Source of the DNA: Pseudomonas putida
GTDB lineage: Bacteria; Pseudomonadota; Gammaproteobacteria; Pseudomonadales; Pseudomonadaceae
Assembly: GCF_002906855.1 (NCBI RefSeq)
Contig: NZ_MINI01000048.1
Location: 992,001-1,056,000, forward strand
DNA length: 64,000 nt
Direction of reading: 5' to 3'
Part shown: piece after piece, positions 9,369-18,158 of the stretch
How positions within the stretch are numbered: position 1 is the first letter of the stretch
How the letters are laid out: the number at the start of each line of letters is the position of its first letter
Made by a program: the position numbers and the translations under genes
Notes under the pieces: model-generated
Told to the model about the DNA's origin: nothing
The model's database searches: none
Seen by the model: the letters and a program-made list of their open reading frames with translations, nothing else

Positions 9369-10987
9369 AGCTGCTCGCCGTCCGCCGTCTTTTTCGCATC
9401 CAGCGTGTGGTGATCCGCTACCGTCTCGATGACCTGTTGTTCGAACAACCCCTGCTGCCTTGGTGGCTGGCCAGCCTGCGCCTGCTGATGCCTTGGCGCT
9501 GGCTGCCGCGCAAGCCCTCCGAGCTCAGCCGCGGGGCGCGCCTGCGCCTGGCGCTGCAGGACCTGGGGCCGATCTTCATCAAGTTCGGCCAGTTGCTGTC
9601 CACCCGCCGCGACCTGCTGCCCACCGACATCGCCGACGAGCTGATGTTGCTACAGGACCGCGTGCCGCCATTCGACCCACAAAAAGCCGTGGCGATGATC
9701 GAAGATCAGCTCGGTGCGAAGGTCGGCGAAGTGTTCAGCCGCTTCGACGTCGAGCCACTGGCCTCGGCCTCGGTCGCGCAGGTGCACGCCGCCCGCCTCA
9801 AGAGTGGCGAAGAGGTGGTGGTCAAGGTGGTTCGCCCTGGCCTGAAGCCGATCATCGCCCAGGACCTGGCCTGGCTGTTCCTGATCGCCAAGGCCGCAGA
9901 ACGCGCCTCGGCCGACGCCCGTCGCCTGCACCCGGTGGAAATCGTCGGCGACTACGAAAAGACCATCTACGACGAGCTCGACCTGCTGCGCGAGGCGGCC
10001 AACGCCAGCCAGCTGCGGCGCAACTTCGAAGGTTCCGAGCTGATGTACGTGCCCCAAGTGTACTGGGACCTGTGCCGCCCCAAGGTGCTGGTGATGGAGC
10101 GTATCTACGGCGTGCCGGTCACCGACATGGCTACCCTGTCCGACCAGCGCACCGACATGAAAATGCTGGCCGAGCGTGGCGTCGAGGTGTTCTTCACCCA
10201 GGTGTTCCGTGACAGTTTCTTCCACGCCGACATGCACCCGGGCAACATCTTCGTCAGCACGGTCAAACCGTGGAGCCCGCAATACATCGCCATCGACTGC
10301 GGCATCGTCGGCAGCCTCACAGCCGAGGACCAGGACTACCTGGCGCGCAACCTGATCGCCTTCTTCAAGCGCGACTACCGCCGCGTTGCCCAGCTGCACA
10401 TCGACTCGGGTTGGGTACCGGCGCATACCAAGGTCAATGAATTCGAAGCGGCGATCCGCACGGTGTGCGAGCCGATCTTCGAAAAACCGTTAAAGGATAT
10501 TTCTTTCGGCCAGGTGCTGATGCGCCTGTTCCAGACCGCACGGCGCTTCAACATGGAGGTCCAGCCGCAACTGGTGCTGCTGCAGAAGACCCTGCTCAAC
10601 ATCGAAGGCCTGGGCCGCCAGCTGTACCCCGACCTGGACCTGTGGAGCACCGCCAAGCCGTTCCTGGAACGCTGGATGCGCGACCGCATGAGCCCCAAGG
10701 CGGTCATCGGCAACCTGTATAGCCAGGCTGAACAGTTACCCCACCTGGCCGGCATGACCCGAGACCTGCTTGAGCGCCTGTCGCAGCCGCACCTGGAAGA
10801 CCCGCAACTGCCGGAACGTCGTCGCCAGGGCGACCGTTGGGCACTGCGCCTGCTCGGTGCCGGCTTGCTCGGTGGCGGCGCAGTACTGGCCGCCGGTGCC
10901 GCCGAAGCCGCCAGCCTTGCCGCCCCGGCCGCCTGGCCGGCTTGGCTGATGCTGGCCGCCGGCCTTTACCTGATCGTGCGCCAATAG
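9365..10987 (+). CDS. ubiB: UbiB, ABC1/ADCK-family atypical kinase-like protein
   Basis: 540 residues. UbiB is an atypical protein-kinase-like ATPase needed for aerobic ubiquinone synthesis. Visible signatures are KFGQLLSTRRDLLP (KxGQ motif, residues about 73-86), the alanine-rich nucleotide loop ASASVAQVH, the catalytic-loop-like HADMHPGNIF (residues 287-296) and DCGIVG in place of the DFG motif. Two hydrophobic helices at the C terminus (about 500-540) anchor it in the inner membrane. It starts 4 nt inside ubiJ. Confidence 0.97.
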   Translation: MKLLAVRRLFRIQRVVIRYRLDDLLFEQPLLPWWLASLRLLMPWRWLPRKPSELSRGARLRLALQDLGPIFIKFGQLLSTRRDLLPTDIADELMLLQDRVPPFDPQKAVAMIEDQLGAKVGEVFSRFDVEPLASASVAQVHAARLKSGEEVVVKVVRPGLKPIIAQDLAWLFLIAKAAERASADARRLHPVEIVGDYEKTIYDELDLLREAANASQLRRNFEGSELMYVPQVYWDLCRPKVLVMERIYGVPVTDMATLSDQRTDMKMLAERGVEVFFTQVFRDSFFHADMHPGNIFVSTVKPWSPQYIAIDCGIVGSLTAEDQDYLARNLIAFFKRDYRRVAQLHIDSGWVPAHTKVNEFEAAIRTVCEPIFEKPLKDISFGQVLMRLFQTARRFNMEVQPQLVLLQKTLLNIEGLGRQLYPDLDLWSTAKPFLERWMRDRMSPKAVIGNLYSQAEQLPHLAGMTRDLLERLSQPHLEDPQLPERRRQGDRWALRLLGAGLLGGGAVLAAGAAEAASLAAPAAWPAWLMLAAGLYLIVRQ

Positions 10988-11021
10988 CCAGCCGCGCTGC
11001 TGGCTGGCACACTAGCGCAAA

Positions 11022-11044
11022 GGGCCCGGCACAGGAGCGGGCCC
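11022..11044 (+). other. Hairpin just ahead of hisI
   Basis: GGGCCCG (11022-11028) can pair with CGGGCCC (11038-11044) across a 9-nt loop, bordered by AAA and, after CGC, TTT. It ends a few bases before the hisI ribosome-binding site (GGAG at 11050-11053). It could be a weak terminator for ubiB or a 5'-leader hairpin of hisI. The structure is visible; the role is inferred. Confidence 0.4.
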
Positions 11045-11059
11045 GCTTTGGAGTCGACG

Positions 11060-11452
11060 ATGAAAGACTGGCTGGACGAGATCAAGTGGAACAGCGATGG
11101 CCTGGTACCGGCGATCGCCCAGGACCACAAGACCGGACGCGTGCTGATGATGGCCTGGATGAACCGCGAATCGCTGGCGCTGACCGCCGCCGAGCAACGC
11201 GCCATCTACTGGTCGCGTTCCCGTGGCAAGCTGTGGCGCAAGGGCGAAGAGTCCGGCCATGTGCAGAAGCTGCATGAAATGCGCCTGGACTGCGATGCCG
11301 ACGTGATCATCCTGATGGTCGAGCAACTGGGCCATATCGCCTGCCACACCGGCCGCGAAAGCTGCTTCTATCGCGTCTTTGAAGACGGCCAGTGGAAAAC
11401 CGTCGACCCGGTCCTGAAAGACCCGGATGCCATCTACAGCGCAGGACACTGA
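11060..11452 (+). CDS. hisI: HisI, phosphoribosyl-AMP cyclohydrolase
   Basis: 130 residues. It opens the purine ring of PR-AMP in histidine biosynthesis. The family's metal-binding residues are visible: CDAD (LDCDADVI) and the cysteine/histidine cluster ACHTGRESCF. The start ATG at 11060 follows GGAG with 6 nt between; the TTG at 11048 is rejected. The stop precedes hisE by a single base, the usual separate hisI-hisE arrangement in Pseudomonas rather than the fused HisIE of enterics. Confidence 0.97.
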   Translation: MKDWLDEIKWNSDGLVPAIAQDHKTGRVLMMAWMNRESLALTAAEQRAIYWSRSRGKLWRKGEESGHVQKLHEMRLDCDADVIILMVEQLGHIACHTGRESCFYRVFEDGQWKTVDPVLKDPDAIYSAGH

Positions 11453-11453
11453 C

Positions 11454-11789
11454 ATGAGCGACACCTTCAACCGCCTGGCCGAAGTGCTCGAAGAGCGCAA
11501 GCAAGCGGCTCCCGACAGCTCCTACGTGGCCAGCCTGTACCACAAGGGGCTGAACAAGATCCTCGAAAAGCTCGGCGAAGAGTCCGTCGAGACCATCATC
11601 GCGGCCAAAGACGCCGCCGTGAGCAAGGATTACAGTGATGTCATCTATGAAACCGCAGACTTGTGGTTCCATAGCCTGGTCATGCTCAGCGCGCTGGGCC
11701 AGCATCCACAAGCCGTGCTTGATGAACTGGAGCGCCGTTTCGGGCTTTCCGGGCACGATGAAAAGGCCGCGCGTCAGCCATCGGCCTGA
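11454..11789 (+). CDS. hisE: HisE, phosphoribosyl-ATP pyrophosphatase
   Basis: 111 residues. It hydrolyses PR-ATP to PR-AMP, the step before HisI. The MazG-like all-helical fold carries the acidic metal-binding motif GEESVETIIAAK and the later YETADLWFH. The start ATG at 11454 follows the hisI stop almost directly (TGACATG), so translation is probably coupled. It is followed 24 nt later by tatA. Confidence 0.97.
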   Translation: MSDTFNRLAEVLEERKQAAPDSSYVASLYHKGLNKILEKLGEESVETIIAAKDAAVSKDYSDVIYETADLWFHSLVMLSALGQHPQAVLDELERRFGLSGHDEKAARQPSA

Positions 11790-11813
11790 GCAAACCGCAT
11801 TTAGGAGAGCACC

Positions 11814-12086
11814 ATGGGTATTTTTGACTGGAAACACTGGATCGTCCTGCTGGTCGTCGTGGTCCTGGTGTTCGGCACCAAGAAGCTGAAGAACTTCGGC
11901 AGCGACCTGGGCGAGTCGATCAAAGGCTTCCGCAAAGCCATGAGCGAAGAAGAGAACAAGCCGGCCGAGCAGACCCCGCCGCCCGCCCAGCCTGTGCCGC
12001 CGGTACAGAACACTGCCCAGCCGCAGCAAGGCCACACCATCGAGGGCCAGGCCCAGCCGGTCCAAGAGCCACAGCGGAAAGACTGA
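11814..12086 (+). CDS. tatA: TatA, twin-arginine translocase pore subunit
   Basis: 90 residues. One N-terminal membrane helix (WIVLLVVVVLVFGTKKL, about residues 8-24) with the FGTKKLK hinge is followed by an amphipathic helix and a proline/glutamine-rich soluble tail. TatA multimers form the channel for folded proteins. The start ATG is preceded by AGGAGAGCACC. It is the first gene of tatABC, located directly after hisIE as in other pseudomonads. Confidence 0.97.
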   Translation: MGIFDWKHWIVLLVVVVLVFGTKKLKNFGSDLGESIKGFRKAMSEEENKPAEQTPPPAQPVPPVQNTAQPQQGHTIEGQAQPVQEPQRKD

Positions 12087-12089
12087 CCC

Positions 12090-12467
12090 ATGTTCGGCAT
12101 CAGCTTCAGCGAGCTGCTGCTCGTCGGCCTGGTCGCCCTGCTGGTGCTCGGCCCCGAGCGCCTGCCTGGCGCCGCGCGTACTGCGGGGCTGTGGATCGGG
12201 CGGCTGAAACGCAGCTTCAATGCGATCAAGATGGAGGTCGAGCGCGAAATCGGCGCCGACGACATCCGCCGCCAGCTGCATAACGAGCACATCCTGCAGA
12301 TGGAAGAAGAAGCCAAGCGCATCCTCAACCCACTGACACCACCCGCGCAGCCGCCGGTGACCACGGCCAGTGTGCAGCCACCTGCCGGGCTCGAAGCCAG
12401 GCCGGCCGAGCCACCTGCCGCCCCGGCCGCACCTTCTGAACCGCCTCAACCGCCGCGAGCCCCATGA
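12090..12467 (+). CDS. tatB: TatB, twin-arginine translocase receptor subunit
   Basis: 125 residues. The N-terminal helix starts MFGISFSELLLVGLVALLVL and ends in the GPERLP hinge that distinguishes TatB from TatA, followed by an amphipathic helix and a proline/alanine-rich tail. It forms the substrate receptor with TatC. It begins 3 nt after tatA and its stop overlaps the tatC start by 4 nt. Confidence 0.97.
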   Translation: MFGISFSELLLVGLVALLVLGPERLPGAARTAGLWIGRLKRSFNAIKMEVEREIGADDIRRQLHNEHILQMEEEAKRILNPLTPPAQPPVTTASVQPPAGLEARPAEPPAAPAAPSEPPQPPRAP

Positions 12468-13255
12468 GCGAAAATCCGGACCACGACCAGCCTATGCCGC
12501 TGGTTTCGCACCTGACCGAACTGCGCACCCGCCTGCTGCGCTGCGTTGCCGTCATTTTCCTGATCTTTGCCGGGCTGTTCTCCTTCGCCCAGCAGATCTA
12601 CACCATTGTTTCCGCGCCATTGCGTGATCACTTGCCAGCCAATGCGACGATGATCGCCACCGACGTGGCCTCGCCGTTCCTGACGCCGTTCAAGCTGACC
12701 ATGATCGTCTCGCTGTTCCTGGCTATACCGTTCATCCTCCAGCAGATCTGGGGCTTCATCGCGCCAGGCCTGTACCGCCATGAAAAGCGCATCGCCATTC
12801 CGCTGCTGGTGTCGAGCATCCTGCTGTTCTACGCCGGCATGGCCTTCGCCTACTTCCTGGTGTTCCCGCTGATGTTCAAGTTCTTCGCCGCTGCCACACC
12901 GGCAGGCGTGGCGATGATGACCGACATCGCCAACTACCTCGATTTCGTCATGACGCTGTTCTTCGCCTTCGGCGTTGCCTTCGAGATCCCGGTGGCCGTG
13001 GTGCTGCTGGTGTGGATCGGCGTGGTCGACGTGAAGTACCTGAAGAAGGTCCGCCCGTACGTGATCATCGGCTGCTTCGTGGTCGGCATGATCCTCACCC
13101 CGCCGGATATCTTCTCGCAAACGCTGCTCGCCGTGCCCATGTGGCTGCTGTTCGAAATCGGCGTGCTGTGTGGCAGCCTGATCCGCAAGCGCAGCCATGC
13201 TGACGACGAAGCCACCAACGACCATAACGACCAGCCGCCAGCGACCCAGCCGTGA
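12464..13255 (+). CDS. tatC: TatC, twin-arginine translocase core subunit
   Basis: 263 residues with six predicted membrane helices. Conserved elements visible are SHLTELRTRLLR near the N terminus (contains the signal-binding glutamate region), FIAPGLYRHEK and RPYVIIG, plus the late MILTPPDIFSQ. It binds the twin-arginine signal peptide with TatB. It overlaps tatB (4 nt) and the GTG start of rsmE (4 nt), so tatABC-rsmE is one packed unit. Confidence 0.97.
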   Translation: MSENPDHDQPMPLVSHLTELRTRLLRCVAVIFLIFAGLFSFAQQIYTIVSAPLRDHLPANATMIATDVASPFLTPFKLTMIVSLFLAIPFILQQIWGFIAPGLYRHEKRIAIPLLVSSILLFYAGMAFAYFLVFPLMFKFFAAATPAGVAMMTDIANYLDFVMTLFFAFGVAFEIPVAVVLLVWIGVVDVKYLKKVRPYVIIGCFVVGMILTPPDIFSQTLLAVPMWLLFEIGVLCGSLIRKRSHADDEATNDHNDQPPATQP

Positions 13256-13959
13256 ACCTGTTACTCCTTGAAGAGGCCGACTTCGTCTCGGCCGACCGCG
13301 TCGTTCTCGCTGATCGGCGCTTCACCCACATGCAGGACATCCACCGCGTCGCCGTGGGCGACACCCTGCGCGTGGGCCGCATCAACGGCATGATGGGCAA
13401 GGCCACGGTGCTTCGCCTGGAAAAGCACGAAGCCGAGCTGGAGGTCGCCTTCGACCAGCAGCCACCGGCCAAGCTGCCGCTGACCTTGGTGTTGGCCGTG
13501 CCGCGCCCGAAGATGCTGCGCCGGCTGTTCCAGACCGTGGCGACCCTCGGTGTGCCGCGGCTGATCCTGGTCAACAGCTACAAGGTCGAGAAAAGTTTCT
13601 GGCAAACGCCCTTTCTCCACCCTGAAACCATCCGCGAGAACCTGATTCTCGGCCTGGAGCAAGCCCGTGACACGGTACTGCCCGAGGTGATCATCGAAAA
13701 ACGCTTCAAACCGTTCGTCGAAGACCGCCTGCCTGCCATCGCCGACGGCACCCTCGGCCTGGTCGGCCACCCCGGCCCCTACCCGGCCTGCCCACGCGCG
13801 GTTGAAGGCCCCGTAACCCTGGCCATCGGCCCCGAAGGCGGCTGGATCCCTTACGAAGTCGACCTGTTTGGCAAGGCTGGCCTGGCACCTGTTCAGTTGG
13901 GCCATCGCATTTTGCGGGTGGAAACAGCCGTTACTGCCCTGCTCTCAAGGATTTTCTGA
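13252..13959 (+). CDS. rsmE: RsmE, 16S rRNA (uracil1498-N3)-methyltransferase
   Basis: 235 residues from a GTG start that overlaps the tatC stop. It is a SPOUT-class (knotted) methyltransferase acting on m3U1498 of 16S rRNA. The C-terminal SAM-knot motif LAIGPEGGW and the following GHRILRVETA are intact, and the N-terminal PUA-like domain is present. It converges with nothing and is followed by a FliA-type promoter for the next chemoreceptor. Confidence 0.95.
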   Translation: MNLLLLEEADFVSADRVVLADRRFTHMQDIHRVAVGDTLRVGRINGMMGKATVLRLEKHEAELEVAFDQQPPAKLPLTLVLAVPRPKMLRRLFQTVATLGVPRLILVNSYKVEKSFWQTPFLHPETIRENLILGLEQARDTVLPEVIIEKRFKPFVEDRLPAIADGTLGLVGHPGPYPACPRAVEGPVTLAIGPEGGWIPYEVDLFGKAGLAPVQLGHRILRVETAVTALLSRIF

Positions 13960-13981
13960 CAGGCGGGTCAGTTTTTTCCTA

Positions 13982-14008
13982 TCAAGTTTCCCCCGCGCAA
14001 GCCGATGG
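13982..14008 (+). promoter_or_regulatory. FliA (sigma-28) type promoter upstream of mcpQ-like gene
   Basis: TCAAGTTT at 13982-13989, an 11-nt spacer, then GCCGATGG at 14001-14008. The match to the flagellar/chemotaxis sigma factor consensus (TAAAGTTT-N11-GCCGATAA) differs at three positions with exact spacing, about 50 nt before the coding start. Confidence 0.8.
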
Positions 14009-14060
14009 TGTTGGCAACACAACAAAAATCCGTGCTGCCACGTTGCCGGGGGGGTCGAAC

Positions 14061-15977
14061 ATGCACCAATGGTTTTCCCAATCGCTGGGGAATGTAAGCG
14101 TCAATCGCAAGTTGGGGCTGGGCTTCGGCCTGGTGCTGTTGCTGACTCTGGCCATCACCTTTACCGGTTGGCAGGGCCTGAACAGCGTTACCGAGCGCGG
14201 TGACAAGCTGGGCAACATTTCAGTGATCCACCAGTACACCCAGGAACTGCGCATCGCCCGCCAACACTACCAGCGCGACCGCAACGACGCGGCCATCGGC
14301 GAGCTGGAAAAAGCCCTGGGCAATCTTGAGCGCCAGATCGGCCTCATGCTCGGGCAGATCGAGCAGCCTACCGACCGCCAGCGCCTGCAACAGCAACAGG
14401 ACGCAGTCAGCCAGTACCAGGAAGCCTTCAACGAGCTCAAGCAAGCCGGTCAACGGCGCGATGCTGCTCGTGGTGTGCTGGGTGACAGCGCCGACAAGGC
14501 CGCCGAGCTGATCAGCCGTGTGCAGCAGCGCCTGCTGCAGAGTGGCGACATCAGCCAGTACCAGCATGCCGTGGACGTCAGCACGCTGGTGCAGCAGGCA
14601 CGCTTTCAGGTACGCGGCTACACCTACAGCGGCAACGCTGACTACCAGCAGACCGCGCTGCAGGCCATCGACCAGGCGCTGGCCGAGCTCAAGGCATTGC
14701 CCGCCAGGCTACCGGCCGAATATGCCGCCAGCCTCGACGACTCGGCCACCGCGCTGGCCGCTTACCGCGATGCGGTAACTCAGTTCGGCACTGCCCAAAG
14801 CGCCAGCGAGCAGGCGCTGCAGCGCATGGCTGACCAAGGCACGGTGCTGTTGCAGACCAGTGAAGCGATGACCCTTTCGCAGACCGCAGTGCGCGATGCC
14901 GGCACTGCTCAGGCCAAAGTCATGCTCGGCAGTGCCACGGCCCTGGCCCTGGTACTGGGCCTGCTCGCGGCCTGGGCCATCACCCGGCAGATCATCATCC
15001 CGCTGCGCCAGACCCTCGCCGCCGCCGAGCGGGTGGCCAATGGCGACCTGCGCCAGGACCTGCACTCGACCCGCCGCGACGAACTTGGCCAGCTGCAGGC
15101 CAGCATGCAGCGCATGACCCAAGGCCTGCGCGAGCTGATCGGCGGCATCGGCGATGGCGTGACGCAGATCGCCAGCGCCGCCGAAGAATTGTCGGCAGTC
15201 ACCGAGCAGACCAGCTCCGGGGTCAACAATCAAAAGGTCGAGACCGACCAGGTGGCGACCGCAATGAACGAAATGGCCGCCACCGTGCACGAGGTGGCGC
15301 GCAATGCCGAACAGGCCTCGGAAGCTGCCGCCATGGCCGACCAGCAGGCGCGCGAGGGCGATCGGGTGGTCAGCGAGGCGGTCGCACAGATCGAGCGCCT
15401 GGCCAGTGAGGTGGTCAACTCCAGCGAAGCGATGAACCAGCTCAAGGCCGAAAGCGACAAGATCGGCAGCGTGCTCGACGTGATCAAGTCGGTGGCCCAA
15501 CAGACCAACCTGCTGGCGCTCAATGCCGCCATTGAAGCGGCTCGTGCGGGTGAGGCCGGACGTGGCTTTGCCGTGGTTGCTGACGAGGTGCGCAGCCTGG
15601 CCCAGCGCACCCAACAATCCACCGAAGAAATCGAAGAGCTGATCGCCGGCCTGCAAAGCGGCACCCAGCGCGTGGCCAGTGTGATGGACGCAAGCCGTCA
15701 GCTGACCGACAGCAGCGTCGAACTGACCCGCCGCGCTGGCAGTTCGCTGGAGACCATCACCCACACGGTGTCGTCGATCCAGGCGATGAACCAGCAGATC
15801 GCCACCGCCGCCGAGCAGCAGAGCGCCACTGCCGAGGAGATCAACCGCAGCGTGATGAATGTGCGCGATATCTCCGACCAAACGTCGGCGGCAAGTGAGG
15901 AGACCGCCAGTTCCAGCGTTGAGCTGGCCCGCCTGGGCACCCACCTGCAGGGCTTGGTCGGACGGTTCAGGCTCTGA
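14061..15977 (+). CDS. mcpQ: Methyl-accepting chemotaxis protein, HBM-type (McpQ-like)
   Basis: 638 residues from the ATG at 14061. Membrane helix 1 is at about 15-33, a long all-helical periplasmic domain (about 35-285) has the size of the helical bimodular (HBM) domain, membrane helix 2 is at about 287-310, HAMP follows, and the signalling tip contains QQTNLLALNAAIEAARAGE. In P. putida KT2440 the chemoreceptor directly after rsmE is McpQ, which senses citrate-metal complexes; the symbol rests on that synteny and on the HBM-sized domain, not on ligand residues. A FliA-type promoter precedes it and a second paralogous receptor follows. Confidence 0.85.
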   Translation: MHQWFSQSLGNVSVNRKLGLGFGLVLLLTLAITFTGWQGLNSVTERGDKLGNISVIHQYTQELRIARQHYQRDRNDAAIGELEKALGNLERQIGLMLGQIEQPTDRQRLQQQQDAVSQYQEAFNELKQAGQRRDAARGVLGDSADKAAELISRVQQRLLQSGDISQYQHAVDVSTLVQQARFQVRGYTYSGNADYQQTALQAIDQALAELKALPARLPAEYAASLDDSATALAAYRDAVTQFGTAQSASEQALQRMADQGTVLLQTSEAMTLSQTAVRDAGTAQAKVMLGSATALALVLGLLAAWAITRQIIIPLRQTLAAAERVANGDLRQDLHSTRRDELGQLQASMQRMTQGLRELIGGIGDGVTQIASAAEELSAVTEQTSSGVNNQKVETDQVATAMNEMAATVHEVARNAEQASEAAAMADQQAREGDRVVSEAVAQIERLASEVVNSSEAMNQLKAESDKIGSVLDVIKSVAQQTNLLALNAAIEAARAGEAGRGFAVVADEVRSLAQRTQQSTEEIEELIAGLQSGTQRVASVMDASRQLTDSSVELTRRAGSSLETITHTVSSIQAMNQQIATAAEQQSATAEEINRSVMNVRDISDQTSAASEETASSSVELARLGTHLQGLVGRFRL

Positions 15978-16019
15978 TGCTTCACGACTTACGCTGAATT
16001 TTCCTACAGAACTTTCAGG

Positions 16020-16047
16020 TCAAGTCCTACAAACCCTCCGCCGATGG
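16020..16047 (+). promoter_or_regulatory. Candidate FliA-type promoter upstream of second chemoreceptor
   Basis: TCAAGTCC at 16020-16027 and GCCGATGG at 16040-16047, spacer 12 nt, about 64 nt before the start codon. It is weaker than the element at 13982 (one extra spacer base, TT replaced by CC), but the same GCCGATGG box is used. Confidence 0.55.
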
Positions 16048-16110
16048 GCAGGGATGGGATGCCAGCACTACGCCAGCACCCCATCCTTATCAACTGGACG
16101 GAGACCTGCC

Positions 16111-18054
16111 ATGTTCGGCTACCTCAATCACAGGCTCGGCAACATCAGTGTCGGCGCCAAGCTCGCCCTGGGCTTCGCCGTAGTCCTCGCGCTCACACTG
16201 GCCACCACGGTCAGCGGCTGGCGCGCCCTCGACGGCGCCATCACCCGCTCGGAACAACTCAGCGAAATCGGCCGGATCAATGATCTGGTCAAAGACCTGC
16301 GCGCCGAGCGCATCACCTACCGGGTGCTGGCGGACGACGCCAGCAAGGCGCAGATCGTGCAGATCCTCGGGCAGCTGGAAAGCATGCTGACGACACTTCA
16401 GCAACGCAGTAGCGTCGATGAGTCGCGGCAGATGCTGGCGCAGAAGCTGCAACTGCTGCAGCGAATGCGTGATGTTTTCACCGCCCTGCAGAACGCCGTG
16501 AGCAGTCGCACACAGCTGCGCACGGCCATGCAGGCGCAGGAAGCGAAACTGAATACCGTCGTCGATGACCTGCAGACTCAGGCGCTGCTGAAGATGCCAG
16601 GCGATAACCAGCAAGGCGCCGTGCTGGGTCTGATGGACACCCTCAGCCGGCATGTTGACGGCGCCAACCAGCAGAGCCTGGTACCGGCCTATACGTTTTT
16701 CCCGCTGGAAGACTTCGCCAAGGTTGGCGATGCCGCGCTGGAGGCCGCCGACGTTAGCCTCGAGCAGTTGCTCAGAGCCCTCAGGCCGCTGGGCCTGCCT
16801 CGTGCCCTCACCGAGCAGCCCGGCATCGAACTGGCCAAGTATCGGACCAGCCTCGATCAATACCGCCGCACCGCGCTGCAGGTCGAGCAGCTACAGACCG
16901 AAATGGAGCAAATGGGCATCGAGCTCAGGGCTGTCAGCGTCGAACTGGGTGAACGGAAAGTGGAACAGCGCGACAACGAGGCCGTGGCTGCCCGTTCCCT
17001 GCTAACCAGCGTGGCCCTGCTGGCCCTGATCGTCGGCATCGTTGCCGGCTGGCTGATTACCCAACAGATCACTCACCCCCTGCGCCAGACACTGACATTG
17101 GCGGCGCGTATCGCCAAAGGCGACCTGAGCCAGCTCGAACCCGTGCAGCGCCGCGACGAGATGGGGCAGTTGCAGGCCAGCATGCGCGAGATGACCATGA
17201 GCCTGCGCGAGCTGATTGGCGGTATCGATCAGGGCGTCGGCCAGCTGTCCCAGGCTGCTTCGCAGCTGGCAGCCAGCAGCGAGGACACCAAGCTGCGCAT
17301 CAACCAGCAGCGCGAGGAAACCGACCAGGTCGCCACCGCCATGAACCAGATGAGCGCCACCGTGCAGGAAGTGGCGCAGAACGCCGAGCAAGCTTCACTG
17401 GCGGCCACCAATGCCGATCAGCAAGCACAACTGGGTGACCAGGTAGTAGGTGAAGCTATCGGCCGCATCGAACAGCTGGCCGGTCAGATGGACCATTGCC
17501 TGGCCGCCATGCAGCACCTGGCCGGCGAAAGCCAGCGCATCGGCAGCATTCTCGATGTGATCAAGTCCGTGTCGGAACAGACCAACCTGCTGGCGCTGAA
17601 TGCAGCGATCGAAGCGGCCAGGGCTGGTGAAGCGGGCCGCGGTTTTGCCGTAGTGGCCGATGAGGTGCGCGGGCTGGCACAGCGTACCCAGCAGTCCACC
17701 GAGGAAATCGAGCAACTGATCGACAGCCTGCACAGCGGCACCGATGAGGTCAACAGCCTCCTCGACGACAGCAAACGCCTGACCGAGCAGAGCGTGGAGC
17801 TGAGCCGCAGGGCCGGACATGCCTTGGGGCAAATCACTGACACGGTATCGAGCATTCAGGGCATGAACCAGCAGATTGCCACGGCCAGCGAAGAACAGAG
17901 CGTGGTGGCCGAGCAGATCAACCGTAGCGTGATCAATGTGAGGGATGTGTCGGACCAGACCAGTGCGGCCAGTGAACAGACGGCGGCTTCGAGTGGGGAG
18001 CTGGAGCAGCTGGGGCGACAGTTGCGGGGGATGGTGGGGCGGTTCAACCTTTGA
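16111..18054 (+). CDS. Methyl-accepting chemotaxis protein, HBM-type paralogue
   Basis: 647 residues from the ATG at 16111 (GGAGACCTGCC upstream). It has the same layout as the preceding receptor: helix 1 at about 17-35, a helical periplasmic domain, helix 2 at about 295-317, HAMP, and the conserved tip EQTNLLALNAAIEAARAGE. The cytoplasmic halves of the two proteins are nearly alignable while the periplasmic domains differ, which points to an old tandem duplication with ligand divergence. The ligand is unknown. It ends before a paired REP element. Confidence 0.9.
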   Translation: MFGYLNHRLGNISVGAKLALGFAVVLALTLATTVSGWRALDGAITRSEQLSEIGRINDLVKDLRAERITYRVLADDASKAQIVQILGQLESMLTTLQQRSSVDESRQMLAQKLQLLQRMRDVFTALQNAVSSRTQLRTAMQAQEAKLNTVVDDLQTQALLKMPGDNQQGAVLGLMDTLSRHVDGANQQSLVPAYTFFPLEDFAKVGDAALEAADVSLEQLLRALRPLGLPRALTEQPGIELAKYRTSLDQYRRTALQVEQLQTEMEQMGIELRAVSVELGERKVEQRDNEAVAARSLLTSVALLALIVGIVAGWLITQQITHPLRQTLTLAARIAKGDLSQLEPVQRRDEMGQLQASMREMTMSLRELIGGIDQGVGQLSQAASQLAASSEDTKLRINQQREETDQVATAMNQMSATVQEVAQNAEQASLAATNADQQAQLGDQVVGEAIGRIEQLAGQMDHCLAAMQHLAGESQRIGSILDVIKSVSEQTNLLALNAAIEAARAGEAGRGFAVVADEVRGLAQRTQQSTEEIEQLIDSLHSGTDEVNSLLDDSKRLTEQSVELSRRAGHALGQITDTVSSIQGMNQQIATASEEQSVVAEQINRSVINVRDVSDQTSAASEQTAASSGELEQLGRQLRGMVGRFNL

Positions 18055-18076
18055 GATTGCCGGGGCTGCTTTGCAG

Positions 18077-18149
18077 CCCTTTCGCGGGACAAGCCCGCTC
18101 CTACAAGGGATCGCGTTTCCTGTAGGAGCGGGCTTGTCCCGCGAAGGGG
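18077..18149. repeat. Inverted pair of REP palindromes (BIME-like)
   Basis: Two 29-nt arms (18077-18105 and 18121-18149) are reverse complements except for one base and flank a 15-nt loop. The arm core is CGGGACAAGCCCGCTCC, the same family as the single REP at 1366-1400. It lies between convergent genes (chemoreceptor and ABC ATPase), where it would form a long hairpin in both transcripts. Confidence 0.9.
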
Positions 18150-18158
18150 CCGGTGCGG

